Shown one piece after another: positions 45,835 to 55,024 of a stretch of DNA of 64,000 bases. The notes beneath the pieces were generated by a model, which was given only the letters and a program-made list of their open reading frames with translations, was not told the origin of the DNA and did not search any database. Source of the DNA: Epibacterium sp. Ofav1-8 (GTDB taxonomy: Bacteria > Pseudomonadota > Alphaproteobacteria > Rhodobacterales > Rhodobacteraceae). Every line of letters starts with the position of its first letter. Position 1 is the first letter of the stretch. The translations under genes were made by a program, and so were the position numbers. The stretch is taken from the NCBI RefSeq assembly GCF_022348185.1, contig NZ_JAKRFD010000017.1, positions 1 to 64,000 on the forward strand, in the 5' to 3' direction.

Positions 45835-46819
45835 TCTCTTGCGCCCCTATAAGATCGAGTTTCGGCTGGCCGTGGTGCTGGCGCTCATCTGTATTGCGCT
45901 GGCCGTGGCCGCGCCGCAATTTGCCACCTTGCCCAACCTGACCTCGCTCCTGAACAACAGCGCCGTGAACCTGATCTGGGCGGTTGGGCTGCTGGTTGTT
46001 CTGATTGCCGGCGGGATTGATATCTCTTTTGCGGTGGCCTCGTCGGTGGTGCAGTACATCGCCGCCAAACTGTTGATCAGTGTCGGCGGCGGCAACTGGT
46101 TGTTGGGGTTCCTGTTTTGCGGCTCACTCGGCATCCTGCTTGGGCTGCTCAATGCGTGGCTGATCCACGGTTTTCGCATCATCTCGATCGTGGTGACCAT
46201 CGCCACATTCAACGCCTTTTTCGGCCTGCTGATGTTCTTCAGCGGCGGGCGCAACATCTACGATCTGCCCGATTGGTGGACCGCGCGCATTTTCATCTTC
46301 GAGTATGAAAATGCGCAAGGCATTTGGTCGGAGTTGACGCTGTCGGTCGCGGTGATGATCGGCTGCGTGATCGCCACTTGGGCCTTGATCCAGCGCAGCA
46401 ATATTGGCCGCCAGCTTTATGCATTCGGCGACAATCCCGAAGGTGCGCGCCGTGCCGGCGTCAATATCGCCGTGATGCAGGGGGTCGCCTTTGGCTGGAT
46501 GGGATTGATGGCGGGCATCGCCGGTCTCTGTCAGGTCAATATCGTAAAGGAGGTGGTGCCCAATGCGCTCTATGGCCGCGAGCTGGAGGTCCTGGCCGCG
46601 GTTGTTCTGGGGGGTGCCCGGCTGGGCGGCGGCAAGGGGACCATTTTGGGCTGCATCCTCGGCGTCATGTTTGTCGCCATCACGCAGAACGGGCTGAACC
46701 TGCTCGGGGTGTCGCCCTTTGCCTTTCAGATGATTATCGGCGCTGCCATCCTGATCGCCATTTCAACATCCAATATCGATCTGTCGCTGCGGCCACGTCG
46801 CAAGGAGGCCCGCTCATGA
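45827..46819 (+). CDS. Sugar ABC transporter permease 1 (RbsC type)
   Basis: The 330-residue membrane protein has about nine to ten helices and the CUT2 permease signature LVVLIAGGIDISFA, plus VLAAVVLGGARLGGGKGT. ATG 45827 follows TTGAGGAG and overlaps the ATPase gene by 8 bases. It ends in an ATGA overlap with the second permease gene. Two different RbsC-type permeases, as in Lsr and Rha systems, suggest a heterodimeric channel. Confidence 0.92.
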   Translation: MRDLLRPYKIEFRLAVVLALICIALAVAAPQFATLPNLTSLLNNSAVNLIWAVGLLVVLIAGGIDISFAVASSVVQYIAAKLLISVGGGNWLLGFLFCGSLGILLGLLNAWLIHGFRIISIVVTIATFNAFFGLLMFFSGGRNIYDLPDWWTARIFIFEYENAQGIWSELTLSVAVMIGCVIATWALIQRSNIGRQLYAFGDNPEGARRAGVNIAVMQGVAFGWMGLMAGIAGLCQVNIVKEVVPNALYGRELEVLAAVVLGGARLGGGKGTILGCILGVMFVAITQNGLNLLGVSPFAFQMIIGAAILIAISTSNIDLSLRPRRKEARS

Positions 46820-47826
46820 CCGCGCTGTTGTCACGTATGTCCCGGATCAAAACCGGGCCGAATGGAGAAAACCTCGGGTTGTTGGCTCTGCTGGGCCTGC
46901 TGGTGTTGCTCTTCTCGCTGGCCTCGCCGCGGTTCCTGAGCGGTGCCAACCTGGGGTCGATGGGATTTCAGATGCCGCTCTTGGGCCTGCTGACCCTGGC
47001 GATGCTGGCGCCAATCCTGTCGGGGGGCCTGAACCTCGCCATCGTGTTTACCGCCAATATCTGCGGGCTGACGCTGGCATGGACCATCATGCAGTTCGGC
47101 GGCGCCGAAGCAGGCATCGGGGCCTTTATACTCGGCTGCGCGCTGGCCTTGCTGGTCGGCGCACTGGCGGGCGCTGCGATGGGGGCGGTGGTCGCCTATG
47201 TGGGCGCGCATCCGATCCTTGTGTCGCTTGCGATGATGATCTTTCTGCGGGGGCTGGGCGAGTTCCTGACCCGCGGCGGCGACATATCCGGCTTTCCTGA
47301 TTACATGCGTGTTCTGGGTCATGGTTCCCTGATCGGTATTCCCGTGCCGCTGATCCTGTTTGGCCTGATCGCGCTTGGATGGCATGTGTTGCTGCGCCGC
47401 ACGCCTCATGGGTTTTCGGTCTATATGACCGGCTCCAACATGCGTGCAGCGGAATATGCGGGCCTCAATGCCAAGCGCACGCTGGTGCTGATCTACACGC
47501 TGTCCGGGGTGCTATGCGCGATCGCGGGCATCCTGATGGCGGCGCGGTTCAATTCGGTGCGCGTGGGTCACGGTGAGGCCATGCTGCTGATCACGGTGCT
47601 GGCCTGTTTCCTCGGCGGGATCGATCCCTTTGGAGGGCACGGCCGCGTTGCCCCCGTCATCATCGCGCTGGTGATCCTTCAGGTGCTGTCTTCGGGCCTC
47701 AATCTGATCGGCGCCAATCAACATCTCGCAACGGCCGTATGGGGCCTGTTTCTGATCGCCGTCATGGTTCTGCGCTCTGGCCGCCTGCGGCAGTTAATCG
47801 ACGTATTCTCCGGAAAGGACAAATAA
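46816..47826 (+). CDS. Sugar ABC transporter permease 2 (RbsC type)
   Basis: The 336-residue membrane protein is the second CUT2 permease (APILSGGLNLAIVFTANICGL, AYVGAHPILVSLAMMIFLRGLGEFLTRGG). ATG 46816 overlaps the first permease stop by four bases; the stop overlaps the isomerase start by one (TAATG). With permease 1 it should form the membrane channel. Confidence 0.92.
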   Translation: MTALLSRMSRIKTGPNGENLGLLALLGLLVLLFSLASPRFLSGANLGSMGFQMPLLGLLTLAMLAPILSGGLNLAIVFTANICGLTLAWTIMQFGGAEAGIGAFILGCALALLVGALAGAAMGAVVAYVGAHPILVSLAMMIFLRGLGEFLTRGGDISGFPDYMRVLGHGSLIGIPVPLILFGLIALGWHVLLRRTPHGFSVYMTGSNMRAAEYAGLNAKRTLVLIYTLSGVLCAIAGILMAARFNSVRVGHGEAMLLITVLACFLGGIDPFGGHGRVAPVIIALVILQVLSSGLNLIGANQHLATAVWGLFLIAVMVLRSGRLRQLIDVFSGKDK

Positions 47827-48674
47827 TGCAAGGCTTTGGCGTACATACCAGCATGTGGACAATGAATTGGGATCGCGACGGCGCGGAGCGTGCGGTCGCA
47901 GGGGCAGAGGCCTATGGGGTCGATTTCATCGAAATCCCGATGCTGCGCCCCGCAGAGGTCGACACCGCCCATACTGCGGGCCTGCTTGAGCGCAGCGGAT
48001 TGCGGGCGGTTTGCTCTTTGGGGTTGCCAGAACAATACTGGGCATCGGTCAACCCGGAGGGCGCGATCACCTATCTGAAACTCGCGATCGATAAAACCAA
48101 GGCCTGCGGCGCCGAGGCCCTGTCCGGGGTGACGTTTGGCGGGATCGGGCAGCGCACCGGCACCTATCCGACCGAAGGGGAATACGACAACATCGCCCGC
48201 GTGCTGGAGGCCTCGGCGGCTTATGCGAAATCGGTCGGTCTGCTGTTTGGCATCGAGCCGGTGAACCGCTACGAGAACCATCTGATCAACACCGGCTGGC
48301 AGGCGCGCGACCTGATCGAGCGGGTGGGCTCGGACAACATCTTTATTCACCTCGACACCTATCACATGAACATCGAGGAAAAAGGCGCCGCCAACGGCAT
48401 CCTCGATGCGCGCGATTATCTGCGCTACATCCACCTGTCCGAAAGTGATCGTGGCACCCCGGGAGAGGGATGCTGCGACTGGGACGAAGTCTTTGCCACC
48501 CTGAAAGCGATTGACTTCAAAGGCGGGCTGGCGATGGAGAGCTTTATCAACATGCCGCCCGAAGTGGGTTTTGGCCTGGCCGTGTGGCGCCCGGTGGCGC
48601 GTGACCATGACGAGGTGATGTCCAAGGGCCTGCCGTTCCTGCGCAACAAGGCTGCGCAATACCGGCTGATCTGA
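47826..48674 (+). CDS. Sugar isomerase of the D-tagatose/L-ribulose 3-epimerase family
   Basis: The 282-residue protein has the xylose-isomerase-like TIM barrel of ketose 3-epimerases. The four metal ligands and catalytic Glu residues are visible in GIEPVNRYE, HLDTYHMNIEE, RYIHLSESDRG and LAMESF. It probably epimerises an imported ketose at C3 before phosphorylation by a downstream kinase. Coupled on both sides by one-base overlaps, it is clearly part of the same operon. Confidence 0.85.
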   Translation: MQGFGVHTSMWTMNWDRDGAERAVAGAEAYGVDFIEIPMLRPAEVDTAHTAGLLERSGLRAVCSLGLPEQYWASVNPEGAITYLKLAIDKTKACGAEALSGVTFGGIGQRTGTYPTEGEYDNIARVLEASAAYAKSVGLLFGIEPVNRYENHLINTGWQARDLIERVGSDNIFIHLDTYHMNIEEKGAANGILDARDYLRYIHLSESDRGTPGEGCCDWDEVFATLKAIDFKGGLAMESFINMPPEVGFGLAVWRPVARDHDEVMSKGLPFLRNKAAQYRLI

Positions 48675-49327
48675 TGGCGCATGTGGTCGATATGCAGGGG
48701 CTCTGTGCCGAGGCGCTCGCCCTGATGGCGACACCGGGGCGGCGGTTTCTGGCGATCGCCGGGGCGCCGGGTTCTGGCAAGAGCACCACTGCGGCGAGGC
48801 TGCATGCCTGGCTGGAAACCCAGCGCCCCGGCGAAAGCGCGGTGCTGCCGATGGACGGGTTCCATTTTGACGATGCCGTTCTGGAAGCAATGGGGCGGCG
48901 GCCGTGGAAGGGCGCGCCAGATACATTTGATGTGGGCGGGCTGCTTTCGGTCTTACAAAGACTTCAGGACGATCACGAAGATACGGTGGCCGTGCCGGTG
49001 TTCGATCGAGATCTGGAAATTTCACGCGGCTCGGCGCGTCTGATCGATCAAAAGGCCCGGCTGGTGATCGTGGAGGGCAACTACCTGCTTCTCCGCCAAT
49101 CCCCTTGGGATCGGGTGCAGGCCCTCTTTGACAGAACCGTGCTGATCGAGGTGCCAGAGCCTGTGCTGGCGGCAAGACTGCGGCAGCGTTGGCAGAGCTA
49201 TCGGCTGAGCGACACCCAGATCCAACAGAAACTGGAGGCAAACGACTTGCCCAACGGGCGACTGGTGATCGCCCGGAGCGGGGCACCGGATCTGGTGCTC
49301 CGGGAGGAGGAAGAGGAAACCGTATGA
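48674..49327 (+). CDS. P-loop sugar/nucleoside kinase (PRK/PanK/FrcK-like)
   Basis: The 217-residue protein has a P-loop GAPGSGKST near residue 31, the DGFHFDD motif typical of the uridine kinase/phosphoribulokinase/PanK fold, and VIVEGNYLLL. Such proteins in sugar operons are annotated as fructose transport kinases; the true substrate is uncertain. It is coupled to the epimerase gene (TGATG) and to the FGGY kinase gene (ATGA). Confidence 0.82.
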   Translation: MAHVVDMQGLCAEALALMATPGRRFLAIAGAPGSGKSTTAARLHAWLETQRPGESAVLPMDGFHFDDAVLEAMGRRPWKGAPDTFDVGGLLSVLQRLQDDHEDTVAVPVFDRDLEISRGSARLIDQKARLVIVEGNYLLLRQSPWDRVQALFDRTVLIEVPEPVLAARLRQRWQSYRLSDTQIQQKLEANDLPNGRLVIARSGAPDLVLREEEEETV

Positions 49328-50943
49328 CCAAAGGCGACAGGATGCAGTATTTCGTGGGCGTGGATGTGGGCACGGGATCGGCCCGCGCGGGTGTTTTTGA
49401 TGCCCGGGGCCATTTGCTCGGGAGTGCGAAGCGCGAACTCGACATGTATCGCTCCGATGCGGGGCATTTCGAACAATCCAGCGCCCAGGTCTGGCAAGCG
49501 GTCTGTGATAGCGTGCGCGCGGCCGTGGCCGAAGCGGCGGTCGATCCGGATCTGATCTCAGGCATCGGGTTTGACGCCACCTGTTCGCTGGTGGTGCAGG
49601 GGGCGGTGTCCGGGGTCGGCGACCCCCGTCATCCGGAGCGCGACATTATCGTCTGGTCCGATCATCGCGCCCGCGCGCAGGCAGAGCGGATCAATGCCGG
49701 CGGTCATGCCGTGCTGGATTATGTCGGTGGCCGCATTTCCCCGGAGATGCAGACGCCCAAGCTGCTCTGGCTGCGCGAAAACCTGCCGGAGGTCTATGTT
49801 TCTGCGGCGCATTTCTTTGATCTCACGGATTTCCTGACGTGGAAAACCAGCGGCGCAACCGACCGTTCGATCTGCACCGTGACCTGCAAATGGACCTATC
49901 TGGCACATGAGAACCGCTGGGACGCGGCGTATTTCCAAAGCATCGGGCTTGGAGATCTGGCCGATCAGGGGTTTGCCCGGATCGGTACCGAGGTGGTGCC
50001 TGCGGGCACGTCGCTGCGCACCGGTCTGACGCCCGAGGCGGCGCTCGAGATGGGTCTGCGGCCGGGGGTCGCGGTCGCTGCCGGTTTGATCGACGCGCAT
50101 GCAGGGGGGGTGGGCACTGTCGGGGCCAGTGGCACGCCGAATGCCGCGCAGGACACCATGGCTTATGTGTTTGGCACCTCGTCCTGCACCATGACGTCGA
50201 GCGCGACGGCATGTTTTGTGCCCGGGGTCTGGGGGCCCTATCAGTCCGCGATGGTACCGGGGTTGTGGCTCAACGAGGGCGGCCAGTCGGCGGCGGGCGC
50301 GGCGCTGGATCAACTGACAGCCTCGCACCCTGCAAGTGCCGAGGCTGCCCAACGCGCGGCGGAGCGCGGCATGGGGCTGACGCAGTGGCTGGCCGACGCG
50401 GCGCTGAGCAAGGTGGCACATCCCGGCGATGCGGTCTCGCTGGCGCGCGGGCTGCATGTGGTGCCGGAATACCTCGGGAACCGGTCGCCCTTCGCCGATC
50501 CCGGTCGCCGCGCCGTTGTGGCGGGGCTGGGGTTGCAGCGAGGCGTCGATAGTCTTGTTGCGCTTTATGTCGCCGGGCTGTGCGGGTTGGCCTACGGGCT
50601 GCGCCAGATCCTCGATGCCCAGTCCGCCCAGGGCCTGGAGGTCAGCGCGCTGTCGGTGTCGGGCGGTGCGGGCACGCACCCGCTGTCGTGTCAGGTGCTG
50701 GCGGATGCCACCGGGCTGCCGGTGGATGTCACCGAGAGCGCAGAGCCGGTCTTGCTGGGGTCGGCCATGCTGGCGGCGGTTGCGGCAGGACGATATGGCA
50801 CTTTGGCAGATGCGATGCCGCAGATGTCGCGGGTGGCCCGGCGGGCGCTGCCCGATGCCGCGCGCGTCCGGATTCACCAAGACCGCTATGATGCCTTTGC
50901 AAGGCTGCAAGCGACGGCGGCAGAGCTGACACCGCAGAGCTGA
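49324..50943 (+). CDS. FGGY-family pentulose (ribulo)kinase
   Basis: The 539-residue protein has the FGGY kinase pattern: GVDVGTGSARAGVFD at the N-terminus (phosphate loop 1), IVWSDHRARAQAE, GLIDAHAGGVGTVG and a C-terminal SGGAGTHPL. Ribulokinase-type members phosphorylate pentuloses such as ribulose. It ends the operon and is probably the main kinase for the product of the 3-epimerase. The start at ATG 49324 overlaps the previous gene; ATG 49342 is an alternative. Confidence 0.9.
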   Translation: MTKGDRMQYFVGVDVGTGSARAGVFDARGHLLGSAKRELDMYRSDAGHFEQSSAQVWQAVCDSVRAAVAEAAVDPDLISGIGFDATCSLVVQGAVSGVGDPRHPERDIIVWSDHRARAQAERINAGGHAVLDYVGGRISPEMQTPKLLWLRENLPEVYVSAAHFFDLTDFLTWKTSGATDRSICTVTCKWTYLAHENRWDAAYFQSIGLGDLADQGFARIGTEVVPAGTSLRTGLTPEAALEMGLRPGVAVAAGLIDAHAGGVGTVGASGTPNAAQDTMAYVFGTSSCTMTSSATACFVPGVWGPYQSAMVPGLWLNEGGQSAAGAALDQLTASHPASAEAAQRAAERGMGLTQWLADAALSKVAHPGDAVSLARGLHVVPEYLGNRSPFADPGRRAVVAGLGLQRGVDSLVALYVAGLCGLAYGLRQILDAQSAQGLEVSALSVSGGAGTHPLSCQVLADATGLPVDVTESAEPVLLGSAMLAAVAAGRYGTLADAMPQMSRVARRALPDAARVRIHQDRYDAFARLQATAAELTPQS

Positions 50944-50959
50944 CGCCGCCGCCGGGCGG

Positions 50960-51844
50960 TCAGCGGCTTTGCAAAAGGGTGGCGACCGCTTTGGACAGGT
51001 CGATCATCGCCGCGTTGCGGGTTTCAAATGGTGCCTGGGCATCGGCCAGGTAAATGGCGATGAAGTAGGGATCATCCGCCGCGGGGGTGACCATGGCGAT
51101 CAGATTGCGGGTGGTGTCGCCACTGCCGGATTTGTCCGCCACCTGCCACGTACCCGGAACATAGGATCGCAACAGGGCGCCGGTCACGCCGCCATCGCTC
51201 ATCCAGGTCTGGAGCTGCGCCTGCGATGCTCCGGACAACACGTCACCGGTGATCAGGGCCTGCAGCGTTGCGGCCATGGCTGCGGGGGTCGAGGTGTCCT
51301 GCATCCCGTCTTTGGCGGGGGTGTTCAGCTCCGGTTCACGGCGGTCGAGCCGCCCGACAGTGTCGCCGCTGTCGCGCAGGAAGCGCGTCAACGCCGCCGG
51401 CCCGCCGATGCGGTCAAGCAGCAGGTTCGCGGCGGTATTGTCGCTCATGTCCAGCGTCGCCTGGCACAGCTCCGCCAGTGACATCTCCTGGCCGACCCGC
51501 GCCTGGGTGACGGGCGCATAGGAGAGAAGATCCTGTTCCGTAACGGTTAGGGTGTCTTCCAGCCCCATCATTCCGTCATCGACGTCCTTCAGGACCTTGG
51601 CACACAACAGCACCTTGAAGGTACTGTTGAGCAGAACCCGGTCCTCCGCTCGGTGGTGCCAGCGCCAATCCGAGCCGCTGTCCCGGATCACCAGCCCGAT
51701 CTTTGCGTCCAGCTGCTGCTCTATGCGCCGCACGGTGTCGCTCAGTTCCGCCTCGGGGGGCTGTGCCAGGGCGGGCGAGGCCGTCAGAAGAGCAAGGGCC
51801 AGGGCCGGGAGGGCCGGATGTCGCAGGCCTCGTAGAAGATGCAT
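50960..51844 (-). CDS. bla: Class A beta-lactamase
   Basis: A periplasmic serine beta-lactamase that hydrolyses beta-lactam antibiotics. The 294-residue protein has a Sec signal peptide (about 1-27, ASPALA-Q) and all class A motifs: S74-T-F-K77, S134-D-N, E170 in EPELN, and K238-S-G. No Cys precedes the active Ser, so it lacks the C69-C238 bridge of some carbapenemases. ATG 51844 follows AAGGA; a longer frame from 51952 has no ribosome site. It is divergent from an AmpR-like regulator, which implies induction by cell-wall fragments. Confidence 0.92.
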   Translation of the reverse strand: MHLLRGLRHPALPALALALLTASPALAQPPEAELSDTVRRIEQQLDAKIGLVIRDSGSDWRWHHRAEDRVLLNSTFKVLLCAKVLKDVDDGMMGLEDTLTVTEQDLLSYAPVTQARVGQEMSLAELCQATLDMSDNTAANLLLDRIGGPAALTRFLRDSGDTVGRLDRREPELNTPAKDGMQDTSTPAAMAATLQALITGDVLSGASQAQLQTWMSDGGVTGALLRSYVPGTWQVADKSGSGDTTRNLIAMVTPAADDPYFIAIYLADAQAPFETRNAAMIDLSKAVATLLQSR

Positions 51845-51995
51845 GTCTTGGGTTCCTTCGTGTCGCGCGCAGGGCCGCACTCTGGCCGCGACGACGGCCA
51901 GGGGCAGAGACGGATCTGCGGATTTTGTGGGTGCGACATCACTTGATGTCATGGCAATGAGCTATAGAAAGCCGAAATGCATCACAAACGACAAA

Positions 51996-52013
51996 TTATC
52001 ACAGATGCCATAA
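51996..52013. promoter_or_regulatory. Candidate LysR-type operator between bla and ampR-like gene
   Basis: TTAT-N10-ATAA (51996-52013) is the clearest inverted repeat in the 183-base divergent gap and has the interrupted-dyad form bound by LysR proteins. It lies 15 bases from the regulator's start codon. A possible minus-strand -10 (TATAGC, about 51968-51963) follows it in the bla direction. Confidence 0.45.
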
Positions 52014-52027
52014 GCTGAGGTAATGAC

Positions 52028-52897
52028 ATGGACCGTCCGGATCTGCCCTTGAACGCGCTGCGGGTTTTTGAAGTGGCAATGCGGCAGGGCAACTTCACGC
52101 GCGCGGCGATCGAGTTGCGGGTGTCGCAGGCGGCCGTCAGCCATCAGATCGCGCGGCTCGAAGATCGGCTTGGCACCGCGCTGTTCTTGCGCACCTCGGC
52201 GGGGTTGGTGGCCACGGACGAAGGCCGCGCCCTGTTCCCCGTGGTCGAACATGCGCTGGACACCATGGGTCGGGCTTTGGACCGCATCACCGGTCAGCAC
52301 GATGTCGAAGTGCTGAAGCTGGGTGTGGTGACCACCTTTGCCGTTGGCTGGCTGCTGCCGCGGTTGTCCGAGTTTCACCGATGCCATCCGGATATTGAGG
52401 TGCGGGTTTCGACGCATAACAATCGGGTTGAGATCCTGCGCGAGGGACTGGATATGGCGGTCCGGTTTGGCGCGGGGCAGTGGACGGGGCTGGACAGTGT
52501 GCCGCTGTTGCAGACCCCGTTGGCACCGCTTTGTTCCCCCGAGATTGCAGCGCGTCTGCAGAGGCCCGAGGATCTGGGGCGTGCGCCGCTGCTGCGCAGC
52601 TACCGGAGCGATGAGTGGCCGCAGTGGTTTGCCACTGCGGGTCTGGCCTGTCCGGCGCTCACAGGGCCGACGCTGGATTCTTCTGTTGCTCTGGCGGATC
52701 TTGCGGAACGCGGTGACGGTGTCGCGTTGCTGCCTGTCGAAATGTTCCGCCAGCGTATTGACGCCCGGCGCCTGGTCCAGCCCTTCAGTGCGACCGTGTC
52801 GACGGGCCGATACTACCTCAGCTGGCCGAGTGATCGGCCGCTGACCCCGGCGATGAGTGTCTTCACGCGCTGGATCAGACAGATGTGCGAGGCCTGA
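52028..52897 (+). CDS. LysR-family regulator, AmpR-like
   Basis: The 289-residue protein begins LPLNALRVFEVAMRQGNFTRAAIELRVSQAAVSHQI, the AmpR/GcvA-type LysR helix-turn-helix, followed by the LysR substrate domain. Divergence from a class A beta-lactamase gene is the standard ampR-bla layout, where the regulator senses muropeptides. GcvA-like function is possible from sequence alone, but the context favours control of bla. Confidence 0.88.
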   Translation: MDRPDLPLNALRVFEVAMRQGNFTRAAIELRVSQAAVSHQIARLEDRLGTALFLRTSAGLVATDEGRALFPVVEHALDTMGRALDRITGQHDVEVLKLGVVTTFAVGWLLPRLSEFHRCHPDIEVRVSTHNNRVEILREGLDMAVRFGAGQWTGLDSVPLLQTPLAPLCSPEIAARLQRPEDLGRAPLLRSYRSDEWPQWFATAGLACPALTGPTLDSSVALADLAERGDGVALLPVEMFRQRIDARRLVQPFSATVSTGRYYLSWPSDRPLTPAMSVFTRWIRQMCEA

Positions 52898-53073
52898 GAC
52901 GCCTGTCTCCCGCTTTGTGCGCCAATGGCGGAGGGCTGCCGGTCGTAGGCCCTCTGGCGGCACACCGCACCTTAAAGCCTTACCGACAATTGGCGCTACT
53001 GTTTTTTTAACATAACCAAGATTATGTGGGTGCATGCGTCCTGTGCAATTTGCGACCCTCCGGCGGTCTGCGC

Positions 53074-54606
53074 CTAGTCGAACCACTCGCTCCAACCGGC
53101 CAGATAATATTCCAGCAGGCGATGCGTTTGCAGGCTGTTTGCGGCCACGTCAACCGGACCGGTGTCGGCGCCAAAGGTCTGCGCCGCGGTCCAGACCTCT
53201 GGCGTCAGGTAGCCAAGCCCGTCCGGCAAACGGAGTGACCGAGGCCGTAGTGGCTGCGGTGTCGCAAGCACGAAGCCCCAGGCGCCAAAGCTTGGCACAT
53301 AGGTGTGATACGGCAGGACATGAAGCCCGTCGCCGGGAGACTGCGGGTTGCGCGTGGTCCGAAGGGTCTTGACCACCGACCAGAATGCATCGCGTGCAAA
53401 CAGGGGCGAGCCAGCCTGGGTGACCAGAACACCCTGCCCGCTCAGCCGTTCGACCAGAAGACCGTAGAACTGGCGCGAATAGAGACGCGACAAGGCCAGA
53501 GACTTTGGATCCGGAAGGTCGAGGATCACCACATCAAAAATCTGGGTGGTGTCTTCGACAAATTGCCACGCATCCTGATTGACAACCGTCACACGGGGAT
53601 CCGCGAAAGCGTGGCTGTTGAGTGCTGCCAGATGGGGTTGGGTGCTGAAGATCTGGGTGACCCGGGGGTCCAGATCCACCAGGGTGACGGCCTCCACATC
53701 CCGGTGGCGCAGCACCTCGCGCAGGGCCATGCCATCGCCGCCACCAAGAACAAGCACCTGATTGCGGCGCGGCGCCATCCCCATCGCGGGGTGGACCAGC
53801 GGTTCGTGATAGCGATGTTCGTCCATACTGTCGAACTGGATCGAATAATCCAGAAACAGCCGCGTGCGGTCCCGGAAACGGGTGACCGTGATCTGCTGAT
53901 AGGGCGTCGCCTCGGAGAAGATCACGTCATCCTCGAACAGCTCCGCTTCGGTCAGCGTCACCATGCGATCCGCATGAAACAATGCGACCAGGGTCACCGC
54001 GAAGGCCACTACCCAGGCCGCAAGCTGGCCGATGTTGAGATGGGATCGGAACAGCCAGATTGAAAATCCCGCCACCGCCAGATTCAGCGCGCCAAAGGCG
54101 AGGCTGGCCGCCATCAACCCCAGATGCGGAATGACAAAGAACGGAAAGGCCAGAGACGCCACCAGCGCGCCGATATAGTCGACACTCAGAACGTTCTCGA
54201 AGCGGAATTTGGCGGCGCCTGTGTTCTCCAGCACGCGGGCGATCAGCGGAATTTCCATGCCGGAAAACACCCCCGCCAACCCCAGCAGCGTATAGAGCGG
54301 CACCGCCACGTCACCGGACCACGCATAGGTGAAGAACAGAACCGGCGCCATGAAACCGCCGCAGATCCCAAGCAGGATCTGCACCCAGACAAAGGCGCGA
54401 AAGGCGTTGTCAAAGTAGCGCGACATCCACGCGCCCAGACCCATGGCAGACAGGAACAGGCCAATGACGATCGAGAACTGCCGCACGCTGTCGCCCAGCA
54501 GATAGCTCGACAAGGTGGCGGCGATCAGCTCGTAGATCAGGCCGGCGGCCGCGATCAGGAAGGTGGCAACAAGAAGCCAGATCTCGCGCCCGCGGGCCAG
54601 CGTCAT
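53074..54606 (-). CDS. Membrane-bound spermidine-synthase-like protein
   Basis: The 510-residue protein has about six to seven membrane helices (residues 8-210) and then a spermidine synthase-like domain: YQQI (236-239), DEHRYHEPLVHP, the SAM-binding-type GGGDG (288-292), LVDLDP and ILDLPDP. These match aminopropyltransferases, including the YQ.I and YHE segments. It may transfer an aminopropyl group to a membrane-associated substrate; the product is unknown. ATG 54606 overlaps the DUF350 stop by four bases. It is the last gene of a five-gene operon with two DUF4178 proteins. Confidence 0.85.
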   Translation of the reverse strand: MTLARGREIWLLVATFLIAAAGLIYELIAATLSSYLLGDSVRQFSIVIGLFLSAMGLGAWMSRYFDNAFRAFVWVQILLGICGGFMAPVLFFTYAWSGDVAVPLYTLLGLAGVFSGMEIPLIARVLENTGAAKFRFENVLSVDYIGALVASLAFPFFVIPHLGLMAASLAFGALNLAVAGFSIWLFRSHLNIGQLAAWVVAFAVTLVALFHADRMVTLTEAELFEDDVIFSEATPYQQITVTRFRDRTRLFLDYSIQFDSMDEHRYHEPLVHPAMGMAPRRNQVLVLGGGDGMALREVLRHRDVEAVTLVDLDPRVTQIFSTQPHLAALNSHAFADPRVTVVNQDAWQFVEDTTQIFDVVILDLPDPKSLALSRLYSRQFYGLLVERLSGQGVLVTQAGSPLFARDAFWSVVKTLRTTRNPQSPGDGLHVLPYHTYVPSFGAWGFVLATPQPLRPRSLRLPDGLGYLTPEVWTAAQTFGADTGPVDVAANSLQTHRLLEYYLAGWSEWFD

Positions 54607-54827
54607 GAGACCAGCACGGCCGCGATGATGATGGCCACGGCGATGAACAGCAGACCGATCAGGATGGCCAGTGCGATGTTCTGATCCTCCTCGATTTCCT
54701 TGATGATCGGGAAGGGTGTCAGCCAGTCGATGCACTTCCAGACCAGCCCCATCAGCGCGACACCGAGAATGGTGTAGAAGATGGTGCTGATCACTTCGGT
54801 GATCTGGATGGCAGAGAGATAATCCAT
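54603..54827 (-). CDS. DUF350 small membrane protein
   Basis: A 74-residue protein with two hydrophobic helices separated by a short charged loop (PIIKEIEEDQN), as in the DUF350 family. Its function is unknown; family members often occur with DUF4178 and spermidine-synthase-like genes. ATG 54827 has a GAGG site six bases upstream; a longer frame from 54857 adds ten polar residues and has none. Confidence 0.8.
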   Translation of the reverse strand: MDYLSAIQITEVISTIFYTILGVALMGLVWKCIDWLTPFPIIKEIEEDQNIALAILIGLLFIAVAIIIAAVLVS

Positions 54828-54853
54828 GGCGGCCTCGCTGGAGTTACTGGGCG

Positions 54854-55018
54854 TCACTTGACGCGGGAATAGGCAGAATATCCGCCCCCGAAGGAGCCAA
54901 TGCGGACGGAACGGTCGAGATCGCGGCTCTCACCACCGTAGCCCCAGTAGCCGACGTAGGCAGAGGCGGACACGGCGGTGGCCACAAAGAGAAGGGCGAT
55001 CAATCGGATCGGGGTCAT
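54854..55018 (-). CDS. Small secreted protein, 54 residues, unrecognised
   Basis: This frame starts at ATG 55018 and ends at TGA 54854-54856, filling the gap between the second DUF4178 gene (six bases upstream) and DUF350 (26 bases downstream). The translation has a convincing N-terminal signal peptide or anchor (MTPIRLIALLFVATAVSASA), then a Gly/Tyr/Ser-rich, partly charged tail with a YWGYGG and a GSFGGGYSAY segment. I do not recognise a family. Operon position, spacing and the signal peptide argue that it is real; it would be exported or membrane-tethered alongside the other products. Confidence 0.65.
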   Translation of the reverse strand: MTPIRLIALLFVATAVSASAYVGYWGYGGESRDLDRSVRIGSFGGGYSAYSRVK

Positions 55019-55024
55019 GGCAGG

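Noticed and set aside
52898-53073. CATAA/TTATG inverted repeat at 53011-53026 as a terminator
   Set aside because: The stem is only five A/T-rich pairs and the T run precedes it in the plus direction; not convincing.
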